DNA of 64,000 bases from Picochlorum sp. 'celeri' (Eukaryota > Chlorophyta > Trebouxiophyceae). Under the pieces are notes generated by a model. The model made no database searches, was not told the DNA's origin, and saw only the letters and a program-made list of their open reading frames with translations. This document shows positions 44,270 to 52,849 of this stretch, piece after piece (the first letter of the stretch is position 1; each line of letters begins with the position of its first letter). Location of the stretch: contig JAACMV010000028.1 of assembly GCA_010909725.1 (NCBI GenBank), positions 62,001 through 126,000 on the forward strand. The letters are read 5' to 3'. The position numbers and the translations under genes were made by a program.

Positions 44270-45103
44270 ATGATCAGGGCAGAGCATAGGTTGTTTATTT
44301 ATCTGTCTACTACTAAAGATTTCATGGATGGAATTATGTTTCAATCAGTTCAAGGAGTATCAACAAGGACAGTGGCGAGAGCAGTGGTATCGTTGAATAG
44401 AACTCATACCCAGCAAAGACCCTTCAGTGACCATCCTTTTCGCCTTGGCATTGGACAGTTGAATAGAAAGACGACACCTGATCTATCTGTGATGGCATCA
44501 AAGGCTGATGATGTGAAAGGAGAGATGTTGGAGCCAAGTGTTGCGAACAAGCCACTTGTACGCTTTGCTGCTTTGGCTGCCATTGTTGCTGCCTCGGCCA
44601 AGGCCACTGGGTTTCTTACGGTTAAATCGATTGGGTTTATTCATATGATGGCATTTGGGGCGTGGTTTGGGACCTTGGTGTGGACGTCATTCATCTTTGG
44701 TCTGGTGGCCTTCAAGACTCTTGCAAGGCAGACATTTGGCAAGCTTCAGTCCAAGCTATTCCCCAAGTATTTTGCTCTTACTGGGGCAGCTCCTGGGTTG
44801 ATGCTGGCGACGTTGCATTATTTGACTGGCGGGGCTCCTCCAGTGACTGAAGTGAGGTTGCTGGCTATATCTGTGGCATGTGCTGTTGCCAACCTCTTGG
44901 TGGCCGAGCCTGCCGCGACGTCGGTGATGTTTGAGCGGTATGATTTGGAGAATGCAGAGGGTGAGAGGGATGAAGGCCGTATTGCAGCGCTGAAGAAGAC
45001 ATTTGGAAAGTGGCATGGGATTAGTTCTCTGTTGAATTTGGTGGTGTTGGTGTGTGCTGTGGGGCATGCATATTATCTTGGTGGACAGTTATCCTTTATG
45101 TAA
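44270..45103 (+). CDS. TMEM205-like (DUF4149) membrane protein
   Basis: 277 aa, single exon. The C-terminal ~165 residues match the TMEM205/DUF4149 fold: IGFIHMMAFGAWFGTLVWTS, FGKLQSKLFPKYFALTGAAP, VRLLAISVACAVANLLVAEP and KWHGISSLLNLVVLVCAVGH. Four membrane helices are visible. In plants similar proteins are late-embryogenesis-like or senescence-associated; the molecular role is unknown. The N-terminal ~90 residues are Ser/Arg/Thr-rich and may be a presequence. Start choice is uncertain: ATGs at 44324 and 44336 are alternatives. The stop is one base from the stop of the convergent Dabb gene. Confidence 0.82.
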   Translation: MIRAEHRLFIYLSTTKDFMDGIMFQSVQGVSTRTVARAVVSLNRTHTQQRPFSDHPFRLGIGQLNRKTTPDLSVMASKADDVKGEMLEPSVANKPLVRFAALAAIVAASAKATGFLTVKSIGFIHMMAFGAWFGTLVWTSFIFGLVAFKTLARQTFGKLQSKLFPKYFALTGAAPGLMLATLHYLTGGAPPVTEVRLLAISVACAVANLLVAEPAATSVMFERYDLENAEGERDEGRIAALKKTFGKWHGISSLLNLVVLVCAVGHAYYLGGQLSFM

Positions 45104-45104
45104 T

Positions 45105-46061
45105 TCAATTAAATGATTCATTTGATTGGCCTGGAGATACCTCCATGATGAGGCCCCATGCAAGGGATACAGGGCTTCGAGCATCTGCTTGAATGACAGC
45201 TTGCATTGGGGGGCTTTGTAAAAATGACTCGACTGCACTGGAATCCTGTGGGAAGCGAGCTATGAATATTGTATCGCATCTGAATTGATCATCGCAAGAA
45301 ATGCCTTCTTCTTCTTTTTCTGGCTGGAGCGTATGATTTATAACGCTCAGCACTGGGCCATGGGCTGCTTGGACAGCCCCAAAGGCAGAGGATGATGCCA
45401 GCCCCTCTGTCAACCTCAGAAATTCCTCTACATCATCCGCTGATCCATCTGCAGATCGATCAAGTCCTAGTATCAATTCATATCCCTCCTCCCACTCGGC
45501 GCCTCGCCTAAATATCGATTCCAATTCATTTGGAATAGATGTCATGAATGTCACTGTGGCCACCCCCGCACTTGTCTTCTCCTTTGCCACGTCATCCAGC
45601 ATGTATTTTGTTTTCAGATGATTCAAAAATTCTTGCATACTCTTCTCGGATGCATATCGGAACAGGATACAGTTGTTAAATTGCTTTAGGCTGGTTGCTT
45701 TGTGTGACTGTGTACCAGATGGGACAAGGCCAGTTATCACTGGGCCTGCTGATCCACACACAGGGCCCCGCACCATGTACTGGAGTGACCAGCATGTGTC
45801 AATAACCTCTGATACTTGCTCATCATCCAGATCTGGTGTGAGAGAAAACACTGTTAGAGATTCTGCTACCTGGCATGTGTCTGCCGATGCAACAACTCTT
45901 CTCCTCCTTCTTCGTGTTTCTGTGGCTAGGGATTCCTTATTATATATTGTTGTTGATATAGAGTTGTATTGATGCCTTGGTGCGCTGAACTGACTGCTCC
46001 TCTGACATGTCGCTGCGCAAGAAGGAAACGATGGGAAGATTGTTCCGAATTGTGAGGCCAT
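45105..46061 (-). CDS. Dabb-like (stress-responsive A/B barrel) protein, probably plastid
   Basis: The frame opens at a non-ATG codon; the first ATG (MASQFGTIFPSF) is 46061, giving 318 aa. The first ~60 residues are Ser/Thr/Arg-rich, transit-peptide-like. After that, two similar alpha-beta units recall Dabb dimeric ferredoxin-like barrels. The first contains FNNCILFRYASEKSMQEFLN, and the second contains RCDTIFIARFPQDSSAVESF. HGPVLSVINHTL fits the linking strand. Plant stress-responsive Dabb proteins have this tandem form. Catalytic role unknown, and the family call is moderate. Confidence 0.6.
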   Translation of the reverse strand: MASQFGTIFPSFPSCAATCQRSSQFSAPRHQYNSISTTIYNKESLATETRRRRRRVVASADTCQVAESLTVFSLTPDLDDEQVSEVIDTCWSLQYMVRGPVCGSAGPVITGLVPSGTQSHKATSLKQFNNCILFRYASEKSMQEFLNHLKTKYMLDDVAKEKTSAGVATVTFMTSIPNELESIFRRGAEWEEGYELILGLDRSADGSADDVEEFLRLTEGLASSSAFGAVQAAHGPVLSVINHTLQPEKEEEGISCDDQFRCDTIFIARFPQDSSAVESFLQSPPMQAVIQADARSPVSLAWGLIMEVSPGQSNESFN

Positions 46062-47188
46062 TGGCACACACTGGCTATGATTTCCTCCGTTTCTTTCTTA
46101 TTGAATCCACAATAGTCAATGTATTACACCTGTCCTGATGGTATGGGGCTGGTTGGGTTTGATTTGACTGTCTTCTCCATACGTATGGTATACCATATTT
46201 AGGACAGACTCAGGGTACATTCAAACTGATGACATGTGCGATGAACTTTTTTGTTCGATTGTTAGCAGATCGATTTTCATTGGAACCATGTATTGCTTGG
46301 GCAGATATTCCTGAAGAAATGGGTCTTCCTCCATCGTCAGAAGGCCAGGTGGGATGCATTCAGATTTAGGACCAGTCATCAGGGTGGAACCATTCCATCC
46401 ACTGCCTTATAAGGCATCTAATTAGATGGGGATTGGTCCCACAGGCCGATTGAGTAGCCCCAGAATCATTCGAGGTACCAAAAGATTGCCATGGTTCCAT
46501 CAAATAAATTGCTCTGTTTATCTATAGAGAGCTTCTTTGTGGCGAAAGATGTTGATAGGTTTCTTCTCCCATCGTCCGGGTCTGTGATGGGAAGGTAGAA
46601 TATATCCCTAAATAACACGACTCTGATTTGACCACGGGTTCAGAATACGTATGTTGAATCGATTCCATATGGATCAGCAGTCTTCGGCTTAAGACCGACT
46701 CTAGAGTTCAGATCTGAACTTCTGAAACTAGGTCAGTTTTCTATATTTGAAAGAAACCTCGCGAATCGACCCCGGTTGTTCCTAATTAGGACCACCCGGT
46801 TGGCCAACCGTGGTATACATAGAACTCCCAGGCTGGTGCTGTAACCCACACTAATGCAATTATATTTACCAGATCCGGAGGCGATTGAATTAAATCGCAT
46901 AGCGCTCACTGGACTGCTTCATTTCCATATATTCTCTACATGGATGCTCTTCTGGTTACAGGATATTATGGATGAAAATGTGCAAAATTAGTGTCGCTGG
47001 AATGGCTTGTTCGACCCAGGGGGTTCTGAGGCTAGTCTGAGTCGCTTCCCGAAATAGTGGCATGTGCCCCACGAGAATTCGGCCTATGGGGTTGATAAAA
47101 TATCACCTCAATGCACACATAAATTTTATTTGGGTTCCAAAATCGCATAAAATTGTACAATGGTATAATTATAGCCCTTAGTCATTCG
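46062..47188. other. 1.1-kb divergent intergenic region with palindromes
   Basis: No gene or RNA recognised. Perfect palindromes lie at 46705-46720 (AGTTCAGATCTGAACT), 46780-46791 (TCCTAATTAGGA) and 46797-46810 (CGGTTGGCCAACCG). The region probably holds promoters for the Dabb gene and the first metalloprotease. Confidence 0.5.
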
Positions 47189-49141
47189 ATGCTCACCATG
47201 AGACTTTCCGTGGTTCTTTCAATTTGTCTACTCTTTGTCCAGTCCTCTGCCTGGCAACAAAAAGGGTGGTCTTGCGGGACGCACTCGACTCCTACGGCTG
47301 TCGAGTCGGTTTTGAGCTCGCAACGAAATATCTTTGGCAGAGCATTATATGAAATTGAAAACACGACTGGGCGTACAAATGTATTGAAGGCTGCTTTCTT
47401 TCCTCAAGGAGTCAAGATCAAGGTGCAGGTGGTGAATTGCGCCGGAAGCGAATACACTGGATTCGGCGAGTCAATGCGAAAGCTGAACAATGCATTCGTC
47501 TCGACAGGTATACAATTTGTGTTTGATGGGGATGAGGAATCTTGTAGTTGGGAAGAAATGCAAGAAATTAGAATGGCTTGTCCTTGGCCAGACAATGGCC
47601 AGTTCCCATCCCCAAACTGCCCGAAAGCGCTTTTGAAAATTGCAGACAGGATCTCTTATCCAAATGGCATTCTAATTTCAGTCTTAGATGTAGAGTTTGG
47701 TGGAATGGCAAACAATGTGGGATTATTCGATAAAGTTTATCCCCTTATTGCAGTTGGGGTCAATCAGCTCCCAGAGGCAACCTTCATGTGGAATGCTGGA
47801 ACCCCCAGCCAGCAAGAGAATCTGGGAGTAGTATTGACTCATGAGGTTGGACATATTTTAGGCCTTTTTCATACATTTGAAAATGGCTGCTCGCACCCCG
47901 GGGATTACATTCCGGATACCCCGTTTGAGGCCATCCCATTGGATAGTCTACCAGAATACCTGCCAACCCTAGAATGCTGTGCACAGTGGCCAATAGATCA
48001 ATGCTCACCCCCACCTACTTGCGAGAATGCCGCTGGAAATAATTACGACAATTATATGGACTATAGTCCTGATTCGTGTCAGAAAAGATTCACGTCAGAT
48101 CAGATAGCTGTTATGCAAGCCACACTCCTAGACAAAAGGCCTGGGTGGCTGGGCCTATCTAATAAGCCATCCATCGACGACATCGCTATAGAGCAGGATC
48201 TTGAAGGTGGCACACATAATATTGAAGGAACTTTCCTAGATGGAACCGATATTTCTATCGAATGGAATCCCGTATCACGTTGTCCTGAAGACAGCAACTG
48301 GAATAAACAATTTTATATCCAGCCAAGGAAACTTGTCTACAGTATCAATGTCCCAGACTCCACAACATCTATAGACATCAGGAAATGCAATGTGTCACTA
48401 GATGACCCAGTAGTGTCATTAACATATCTTGAGTGCAGGTCAAATGACAGCTGCAGCTGCCAGGTGGTCCAATGTGTCTCAACTGAGCCAGTCACAATCA
48501 CTGTTGGCAATACAATGGGGCAGGCAGCTACAACGCTCTTCTATTTCATCTTGACAAATGATAAATATGCAAGTAATCAGATGAAAGTTAATATGGAAAT
48601 TTCCGTGGAGCTAGGACAAATGCAATCTCCCCAATTGCAATTACCTTCTCCAATAAGCTTGCCATCCCCTTCTCCTGAGCCTGAGCCGAACGAAGGTACG
48701 AGTATCACAGAAGGCATTTACGCTTTTGGTCCTAGTCAAGGAGCGTGTAGAGGACGATATATCTCTGCAAACCCGGGCAGCAGATGCAACACAAATGTAG
48801 CAATGCGAAATTTTAAGCAGGCTTCATCAAATTCCAGGATTCTTAAATGGCGAGTCACTGAAAGCAAGCAACTAGAATCTCTTGCAGCGAACAGAATCTA
48901 TTGCGAATCAAAATATTTGGCGTCTCCTAGATCTGGCACAAAGCTCGGAGGGAGCAGGTGGAAATGGAACATTGTTGTAGTTGGGCGCAATCGAAATGGA
49001 AAAGTGGTCAATCTTGTATCCAGAAACAGGCCAGGCCGTCCATCTTACCTGAAAGTTAGTAGTGACTGTTCCTTGACGTTCACATCCCGCAACGATGCTC
49101 AGTCGCAGTTTGAAGCTATAGATTACAGCTTCATGTATTGA
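47189..49141 (+). CDS. Secreted M43-type (pappalysin-like) metalloprotease, copy A
   Basis: 650 aa, single exon. The frame opens at a TTG; ATGs at 47189 and 47198 precede a clear signal peptide (MRLSVVLSICLLFVQSSA). The catalytic domain has HEVGHILGLFH (about 218-228), the HExxHxxGxxH zincin motif, followed by ENGCSHPGDYIPDTP and the Met-turn NYMDYSPDSCQ. These fit family M43. Then comes a middle Cys-containing beta-rich region (about 320-490). A proline-rich linker (SPISLPSPSPEPEPNE) leads to a ~140-aa C-terminal domain with ISANPGSRCNTNVAMR and SKYLASP. It is secreted and probably degrades extracellular protein. A paralogue lies 3.7 kb downstream. Confidence 0.87.
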   Translation: MLTMRLSVVLSICLLFVQSSAWQQKGWSCGTHSTPTAVESVLSSQRNIFGRALYEIENTTGRTNVLKAAFFPQGVKIKVQVVNCAGSEYTGFGESMRKLNNAFVSTGIQFVFDGDEESCSWEEMQEIRMACPWPDNGQFPSPNCPKALLKIADRISYPNGILISVLDVEFGGMANNVGLFDKVYPLIAVGVNQLPEATFMWNAGTPSQQENLGVVLTHEVGHILGLFHTFENGCSHPGDYIPDTPFEAIPLDSLPEYLPTLECCAQWPIDQCSPPPTCENAAGNNYDNYMDYSPDSCQKRFTSDQIAVMQATLLDKRPGWLGLSNKPSIDDIAIEQDLEGGTHNIEGTFLDGTDISIEWNPVSRCPEDSNWNKQFYIQPRKLVYSINVPDSTTSIDIRKCNVSLDDPVVSLTYLECRSNDSCSCQVVQCVSTEPVTITVGNTMGQAATTLFYFILTNDKYASNQMKVNMEISVELGQMQSPQLQLPSPISLPSPSPEPEPNEGTSITEGIYAFGPSQGACRGRYISANPGSRCNTNVAMRNFKQASSNSRILKWRVTESKQLESLAANRIYCESKYLASPRSGTKLGGSRWKWNIVVVGRNRNGKVVNLVSRNRPGRPSYLKVSSDCSLTFTSRNDAQSQFEAIDYSFMY

Positions 49142-49567
49142 AGTAGAAGTTGAAGCTGTCATCCAGCAAAGTATGATAACCCAACTAGTGCTCGTAATAA
49201 TGCCTCTATGGGCAAGAAAACGAATTGGAGTATAAATATCTTGGATACACCGAGATAGCGCCTTCTCATCGAGATAATTAATTAATGCAGGTCCCTTGCC
49301 CATGCATGGAGCTGTGGCCACATAATGCTCGTGTGTAGCCTAGGATTTGCGATGAAAACCCTTTTGCCCCAGCCAAGATGTCTAACGCCAATATTTGTAA
49401 TTATACATTTGGCCAGGGATTTTCTCTGCTTTTCGGGCAGCTTGTAGGCCCTCACTTCTGTTCACCCTCCATTTCCTCCATATGGATCCATGCATGGATG
49501 TCTTTTTACCTGATTTCCTATCCTTCATTTTGAGCTTCTAAGAACACCTTTTCATATCATGACAATT

Positions 49568-49735
49568 ATATTTGGAGTGAGGACTCTTGTATGGGAAGTA
49601 GAACAGATCACAGACCATTTCTTGATGCCGTGAATGTATCAGAGTTCAACGATTCTTTCGAGAGGTTAGTGATTCTCACAGTTCCCGACTCGAGTTGGCA
49701 GCATTTCTTGGACAGAGTAACAGTTCTGTGGTGCC
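49568..49735 (+). pseudogene. GT61 glycosyltransferase fragment
   Basis: About 168 bp nearly matches the complete GT61-like gene at 51731-51900. It shares SEDS.MGSR.DHRPFLDAVN, VSE.ND..E.LVI.TVPDS and WQHFLDRVTV.WCQ. A 3-bp deletion keeps frame, but similarity stops on both sides and the frame ends at 49788. No signal, anchor or catalytic region remains. Confidence 0.85.
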
Positions 49736-50131
49736 AAAAATTCCATCCAGTATTTCAATCCATATGTCCACCAACTGGTCAAAACTAGCCCATGTGCTGA
49801 GATCTGTACTTTCTTGATATATTCAGGGATTGTTAAGTGGCATTCTTTATCATGGTGGTTGTTTAGTATTACATATAAGAATATATGATACGGACTGTTG
49901 TGGATATCAACATCATCTCATATACGTTTCAAACCCTTTTTTGCTCTTTGTAAAGAACAAGAATTGTTTGTCATAAAACACGACACATTCACAAAAAAAG
50001 TGCACAATTGGCGTGCATCGTAGAACGGACAAAAACGTATCAGTCAGAAGTTTCCAAAAAACAGAAAGAGGGGTATGGATCACAAGAATTCAGATGCATC
50101 CGAATGGCCAAACGCATAGTTATTTTCATCA
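49736..50131. other. Intergenic, AT-rich, nothing recognised
   Basis: No domain, RNA or repeat recognised beyond the end of the GT61 fragment. It is probably the 3' flank of the minus-strand unknown gene. Confidence 0.5.
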
Positions 50132-50758
50132 TTATTCAAATTCCTGGTTGTTTGCATCCTGATTCTCCGGTATCTTCATCACGTCAAGACTGTCATAGTC
50201 ATCCTCATGTGAGAGTCGAACAGGCACTGGGCATAATGGACGAAGCTCGTCCGTGGAAATGATGTCCCCTTCATCCATACTGGAATCATCACAGATGGTA
50301 CTTCCCGAAGTGTCTGGAAGCAGGGCCAATATCTCAGAGTTCTCGAACGGGGAGGCAATATCATCAATATCATCATTATTTGGCCGTATAGATGCGAGAA
50401 TCTGCATGGTTTTGATAGGATAATTGTTGCCGGCTGAATCCACTCTCCATAGCACGACTTCCCGTTGAGGAGGTCCTAGATGAAGCCCCATGGCACGACT
50501 GTCCCCTTCTTCTCCCTCGGCTTCACAGAAAGAATTAGCCAAACTCATTTTATCCAACTCAAAATCCTTGTCCAAGTTTTGGCGGACCCTTACCGCGGTG
50601 TCCCTCTCTGCGAATCCCTCATTAAACCTGCATCCTGAAGTACCATCCTCCACCACGGTGGCCGTCGTAGGTGCCGTCACGGGCGGTATCTGCCGTCTCT
50701 TCGTACCTCGTGAGGTTTTGTCCCTATCAGATTCTGCACTAGCAAGGTCACGTTTCAT
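50132..50758 (-). CDS. Unknown acidic protein
   Basis: Not recognised. 208 aa from the ATG at 50758 (MKRDLASAESD; the frame opens upstream at a TTG). The basic patch KTSRGTKRRQIPP near the start may be a nuclear signal. The rest is strongly acidic with LGPPQREVVLWRVDSAG in the middle and DDSSMDEGDII late. No Cys pattern, signal peptide or membrane segment. It lies between the broken and complete GT61 copies and may be an insertion into the duplicated unit. Confidence 0.6.
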   Translation of the reverse strand: MKRDLASAESDRDKTSRGTKRRQIPPVTAPTTATVVEDGTSGCRFNEGFAERDTAVRVRQNLDKDFELDKMSLANSFCEAEGEEGDSRAMGLHLGPPQREVVLWRVDSAGNNYPIKTMQILASIRPNNDDIDDIASPFENSEILALLPDTSGSTICDDSSMDEGDIISTDELRPLCPVPVRLSHEDDYDSLDVMKIPENQDANNQEFE

Positions 50759-50825
50759 ATCTATGGACGAAAAATCTACCAAAGGAACTGTACTGCCGCT
50801 CTTCGGGTGCGAATCAAAATTCCGA

Positions 50826-50964
50826 ACGCGTATATATATACGCGTACGAGATCTAGAATCGCGTGATTGGTCCTTTCCGGAGTACCGTTCAACAGGCCTC
50901 CTAGGAGGCTGTTACAACGTGGTTTGCATGCACAGAGTACCCTGGGTTTATAGACGACGTCGTC
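50826..50964. promoter_or_regulatory. Palindrome-rich divergent promoter region
   Basis: Exact palindromes: ACGCGTATATATATACGCGT (50826-50845), GCCTCCTAGGAGGC (50896-50909) and GACGACGTCGTC (50953-50964). The first has a TATATATATA core 68 bp from the unknown minus-strand ATG. GT61 starts at 51208 on the other side. Inferred regulatory role. Confidence 0.5.
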
Positions 50965-51207
50965 GACTTCACAAGTCGCCACGGTCGCACAAATCATTCA
51001 TACATACATAGCAGCACACATGCACGTGTGATGTACTTACATCTGGTCAAGGGGCGTTGATGTAAAATCATACATTTTATAGCGTATGCGTTGGAGGTAA
51101 GACCAAGGACACAAAAGAAAGACCACTATCACCTCGAAGATAGCGCGATATATACCTAGACGTGTCAGCAGGTGCTATGCTCAGAACTTGCGTGGTACTT
51201 TGAACGT

Positions 51208-52614
51208 ATGACCAGCAGACACTGGAATAATGCCTCTAAATTAGTGTTTCGAAACTTGAAACTATGCATCCTCTCTGTTCTTATAGTGCTTTCCATGGTT
51301 GCCTTGTTTCACCTCGAAGGAGTATACAGAATACCCGAGAGCCGAGTAGATGAGCTTAACTCCTCTGGCGACGGTAAGGCACTTGGAAATAGAGCCACCA
51401 AGATTGGGGGAAGATCTGACGCTTGGGTTCCAGTTGTCATGCATGAATGTGACGGTTTAGATCCCCGTTCAGCTCCATGCCTTAAGCAGAAGAACAACAT
51501 CTCCAATATGATATCAGCTCATGAGATGTTGTATAGACCTTTCAAGTTAGCTGTCCCAGGCTTTATCAATAATTCTCACAGGGATCACTGGGCCAAAGAG
51601 GCGATGTCAGATGTTGAGTTACAAAAAAGGATGACACTGAAGATGGACGAATCTGCGGCAATTTATCCTGCCCAATTCGGTCAGAATTTGGTATTCGAAA
51701 ATGCCCAGTTCACAGGCATTCCTCCACCAGATATTTGGAGTGAGGACTCATGCATGGGAAGTAGATCAGATCACAGACCATTTCTTGATGCTGTGAATGT
51801 ATCAGAGCTCAATGATGCTTTGGAGACGTTAGTGATCGCTACAGTCCCTGACTCGTGGAGTTGGCAGCACTTCTTGGACAGAGTAACAGTTGTGTGGTGT
51901 CAGTCTATGTTGGATGCAGGCGATTCATTCATGTCCAAGAATGTCACTTTGGTTTCTGGTACACAGCCTCAGCAGCGAGTAAATGAATTGTACGACATTA
52001 TGAGGGTGAAACATATTCACGGAGTTCCCCGGGTAGCAGCAAAGAAATTGGTATTTTCCTGTAGGGCTCCACTGATTCATCCATTCACGAGCCAGAGATT
52101 CAATGATCTCATTGGATGGGAGGCTACTAAAACGGACAAACGAAATGTTGTTTTAATGATGTCTCGCGTACAGAGCAGGCAGATTTTGAACCAGGACAAA
52201 CTGAATCAAAGAGTGGAGGATTTACTGAGGACACGTGGGAAAGACGAGGTTTTGGAAATTTTTGATCAGAATCAATTAGGAAGTATGGTAGATATTATTT
52301 CTTTCATGAAAGATCGTGTTAAAATGGTGATTGGACCTCATGGGGGTGCCATGTATAACATTCGTTTTGCATCGCCTGGCTCAGTGCTCTTAGAGTTCAT
52401 GCCCGCGCAGAGATTTGCGCCTGTTTTCTGGGAACAAGCGAGATTGTTCGAGCACCATTACTACTGCTATATCTGCAATAGTTTGGACACAGAGCATAAC
52501 ATGGAAATCGATAACTTGGATGCTGTTGTGAATTGGATCGATGACATCTTGAATAAACAGGAGCACAGTCCATTGCCCACAGTTGAGCCACATTATCATT
52601 GGCAGGTGAAGTAA
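51208..52614 (+). CDS. GT61-like (DUF563) Golgi glycosyltransferase
   Basis: 468 aa from the ATG at 51208 (the longer frame begins at a GTG). A type II anchor is near the start: LCILSVLIVLSMVALFHLEG. The C-terminal region has MIGPHGGAMYNIRFASPGS then LLEFMP, the GT61 signature (GxHGAxxxN/F). RNVVLMMSRVQSRQIL fits the preceding nucleotide-sugar region. HPFTSQRFNDLIG also fits. GT61 enzymes transfer xylose, arabinose or GlcNAc in glycans. Sits just upstream of M43 copy B; a broken copy follows copy A. Confidence 0.8.
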   Translation: MTSRHWNNASKLVFRNLKLCILSVLIVLSMVALFHLEGVYRIPESRVDELNSSGDGKALGNRATKIGGRSDAWVPVVMHECDGLDPRSAPCLKQKNNISNMISAHEMLYRPFKLAVPGFINNSHRDHWAKEAMSDVELQKRMTLKMDESAAIYPAQFGQNLVFENAQFTGIPPPDIWSEDSCMGSRSDHRPFLDAVNVSELNDALETLVIATVPDSWSWQHFLDRVTVVWCQSMLDAGDSFMSKNVTLVSGTQPQQRVNELYDIMRVKHIHGVPRVAAKKLVFSCRAPLIHPFTSQRFNDLIGWEATKTDKRNVVLMMSRVQSRQILNQDKLNQRVEDLLRTRGKDEVLEIFDQNQLGSMVDIISFMKDRVKMVIGPHGGAMYNIRFASPGSVLLEFMPAQRFAPVFWEQARLFEHHYYCYICNSLDTEHNMEIDNLDAVVNWIDDILNKQEHSPLPTVEPHYHWQVK

Positions 52615-52849
52615 AGTTCAATGTGAAAAGGATACTCTTATTTAGCAATGAGGGAAAGTAACATTGAATATTCATATATGTTGATGGACCTGTAAGAATA
52701 TTCTATGTGCTGTATATGGTATGGAAAATATTTTCCATCAATGAAGTAACCCGGATTCAGATAGGCTTGTCTGAAAACTTTGCGTGTTTTTCGGCATCAC
52801 TGTACCACATCATTTACTGTCGTGGTATAAAAAGCAATTATCTTTGAGA

